From Caryophanales bacterium UBA6448 (GTDB lineage: Bacteria; Bacillota_I; Bacilli_A; RF39; UBA660), in NCBI GenBank assembly GCA_002439555.1, contig DJOC01000019.1, forward strand, positions 1-6,153: DNA of 6,153 nucleotides. Reading direction: 5' to 3'. The notes beneath the pieces are model-generated. The model saw nothing but the letters and a program-made list of their open reading frames with translations. It was not told the DNA's origin and ran no database searches. The position numbers and the translations under genes are program-made. This document shows, one piece after another, positions 6,000-6,153 of this stretch; position 1 is the stretch's first letter, and every line of letters starts with the position of its first letter.

Positions 6000-6007
6000 T
6001 AACAAAT

Positions 6008-6038
6008 AAAAAAACAAAATATTTTTAAAACATTTTGT
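6008..6038 (-). terminator. Intrinsic terminator of the SpoVIF-like gene, stop codon exactly in the loop
   Basis: On the minus strand ACAAAATGTTT (6038-6028) pairs with AAATATTTTGT (6024-6014), 11 bp with one G-U pair. The 3-nt loop is the TAA stop itself (6027-6025). A run of seven T (6014-6008) follows. Confidence 0.75.
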
Positions 6039-6153
6039 CTACATTTTTAGGAACCTTATCATTTACTATTTTATCAATTATTTTCTTTCTTTTTTCATCA
6101 CTTACTGGTTTTCCAGTTAATCCAGATAAAGTATCTATTACTTCATTTAAAGT
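6025..6153 (-). CDS. C-terminal fragment resembling stage VI sporulation protein F (SpoVIF)
   Basis: The last 42 codons of a gene entering from the right edge; the frame is open to the window end and stops at TAA (6027-6025). The visible residues include LTGKPVSDEKRKKIIDKIVN (14-33 approx.) and end DKVPKNVDKMF. The order of an N/GKPVS-x-E-K segment, a helical IIDKIVN segment, a KVPKN-type segment and a terminal hydrophobic MF matches, from memory, the C-terminus of SpoVIF (YjcC in Bacillus subtilis, about 90 residues), a small spore-coat-assembly protein. The match is short and made by eye, so it stays tentative; another small helical protein is possible. If right, the organism belongs to a spore-forming lineage. 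Its terminator overlaps the stop codon and it is separate from the DUF1015 gene. Confidence 0.5.
   Translation of the reverse strand, partial: TLNEVIDTLSGLTGKPVSDEKRKKIIDKIVNDKVPKNVDKMF

Noticed and set aside
863..6000. One long operon
   Set aside because: All genes share a strand, but hairpin/T-run terminators and separate -10 boxes lie in most of the gaps.
1..6153. Mycoplasma-type TGA = Trp code
   Set aside because: Tryptophans in the real genes are TGG, including three in a row in the membrane protein, and no frame needs TGA read-through.

Overview
The window comes from a very AT-rich genome (roughly a quarter G+C by eye) of a low-GC Gram-positive type. All six genes I can support lie on the minus strand. 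Start codons vary (ATG, GTG), Shine-Dalgarno sites are clear at most genes, promoters are sigma-A-like and often carry an extended TGC-TATAAT -10, and tryptophan is encoded by TGG with TGA never read through, so this is standard bacterial code and not a TGA-reassigned mycoplasma. The protein types fit an uncultured gut-type Firmicutes/Bacilli relative: a DUF1015 protein, a small MprF-type transmembrane protein, an exported protein with the 'YYYKGNV...FCWKIVRTT' pattern, and a tail resembling sporulation protein SpoVIF. That placement is inference.

In transcription order (right to left) the layout is as follows. 6025-6153 is the C-terminal 42 residues of a gene resembling SpoVIF. 4714-5970 is a full DUF1015-family protein. 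3718-4626 is an unrecognised 302-residue acidic, soluble protein with a CPSC motif. 2587-3612 is a polytopic membrane protein of the lysylphosphatidylglycerol-synthase transmembrane (flippase-like) family. 863-2527 is a 554-residue protein whose C-terminal half is an amidoligase (glutamine-synthetase/ATP-grasp-like COOH-NH2 ligase) domain. 620-862 is a 243-bp repeat-rich non-coding stretch. 2-619 is the N-terminal 206 residues of an exported or membrane-anchored surface protein that runs off the left edge.

Despite the shared direction, this does not look like one operon. In the 50-90 bp between neighbouring genes there is usually a hairpin plus T-run for the upstream gene and a promoter for the downstream gene, packed so tightly that the stop codon sits inside the hairpin and the T-run abuts or overlaps the next -35 region. 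The promoter positions also indicate that three of the longest possible starts are wrong and that translation begins 8, 6 and 10 codons further in.

The two most interesting places are the 620-862 spacer and the amidoligase. The spacer holds three copies of a CCTTATAAATACTGGGG-like repeat, two copies of a 14-bp perfect palindrome with matching outer arms, and a separate 8-bp hairpin, all just ahead of the surface-protein gene. The amidoligase keeps all the expected family motifs but has a long uncharacterised N-terminal half and no visible partner enzyme. I see no mobile element, CRISPR array, tRNA or rRNA.
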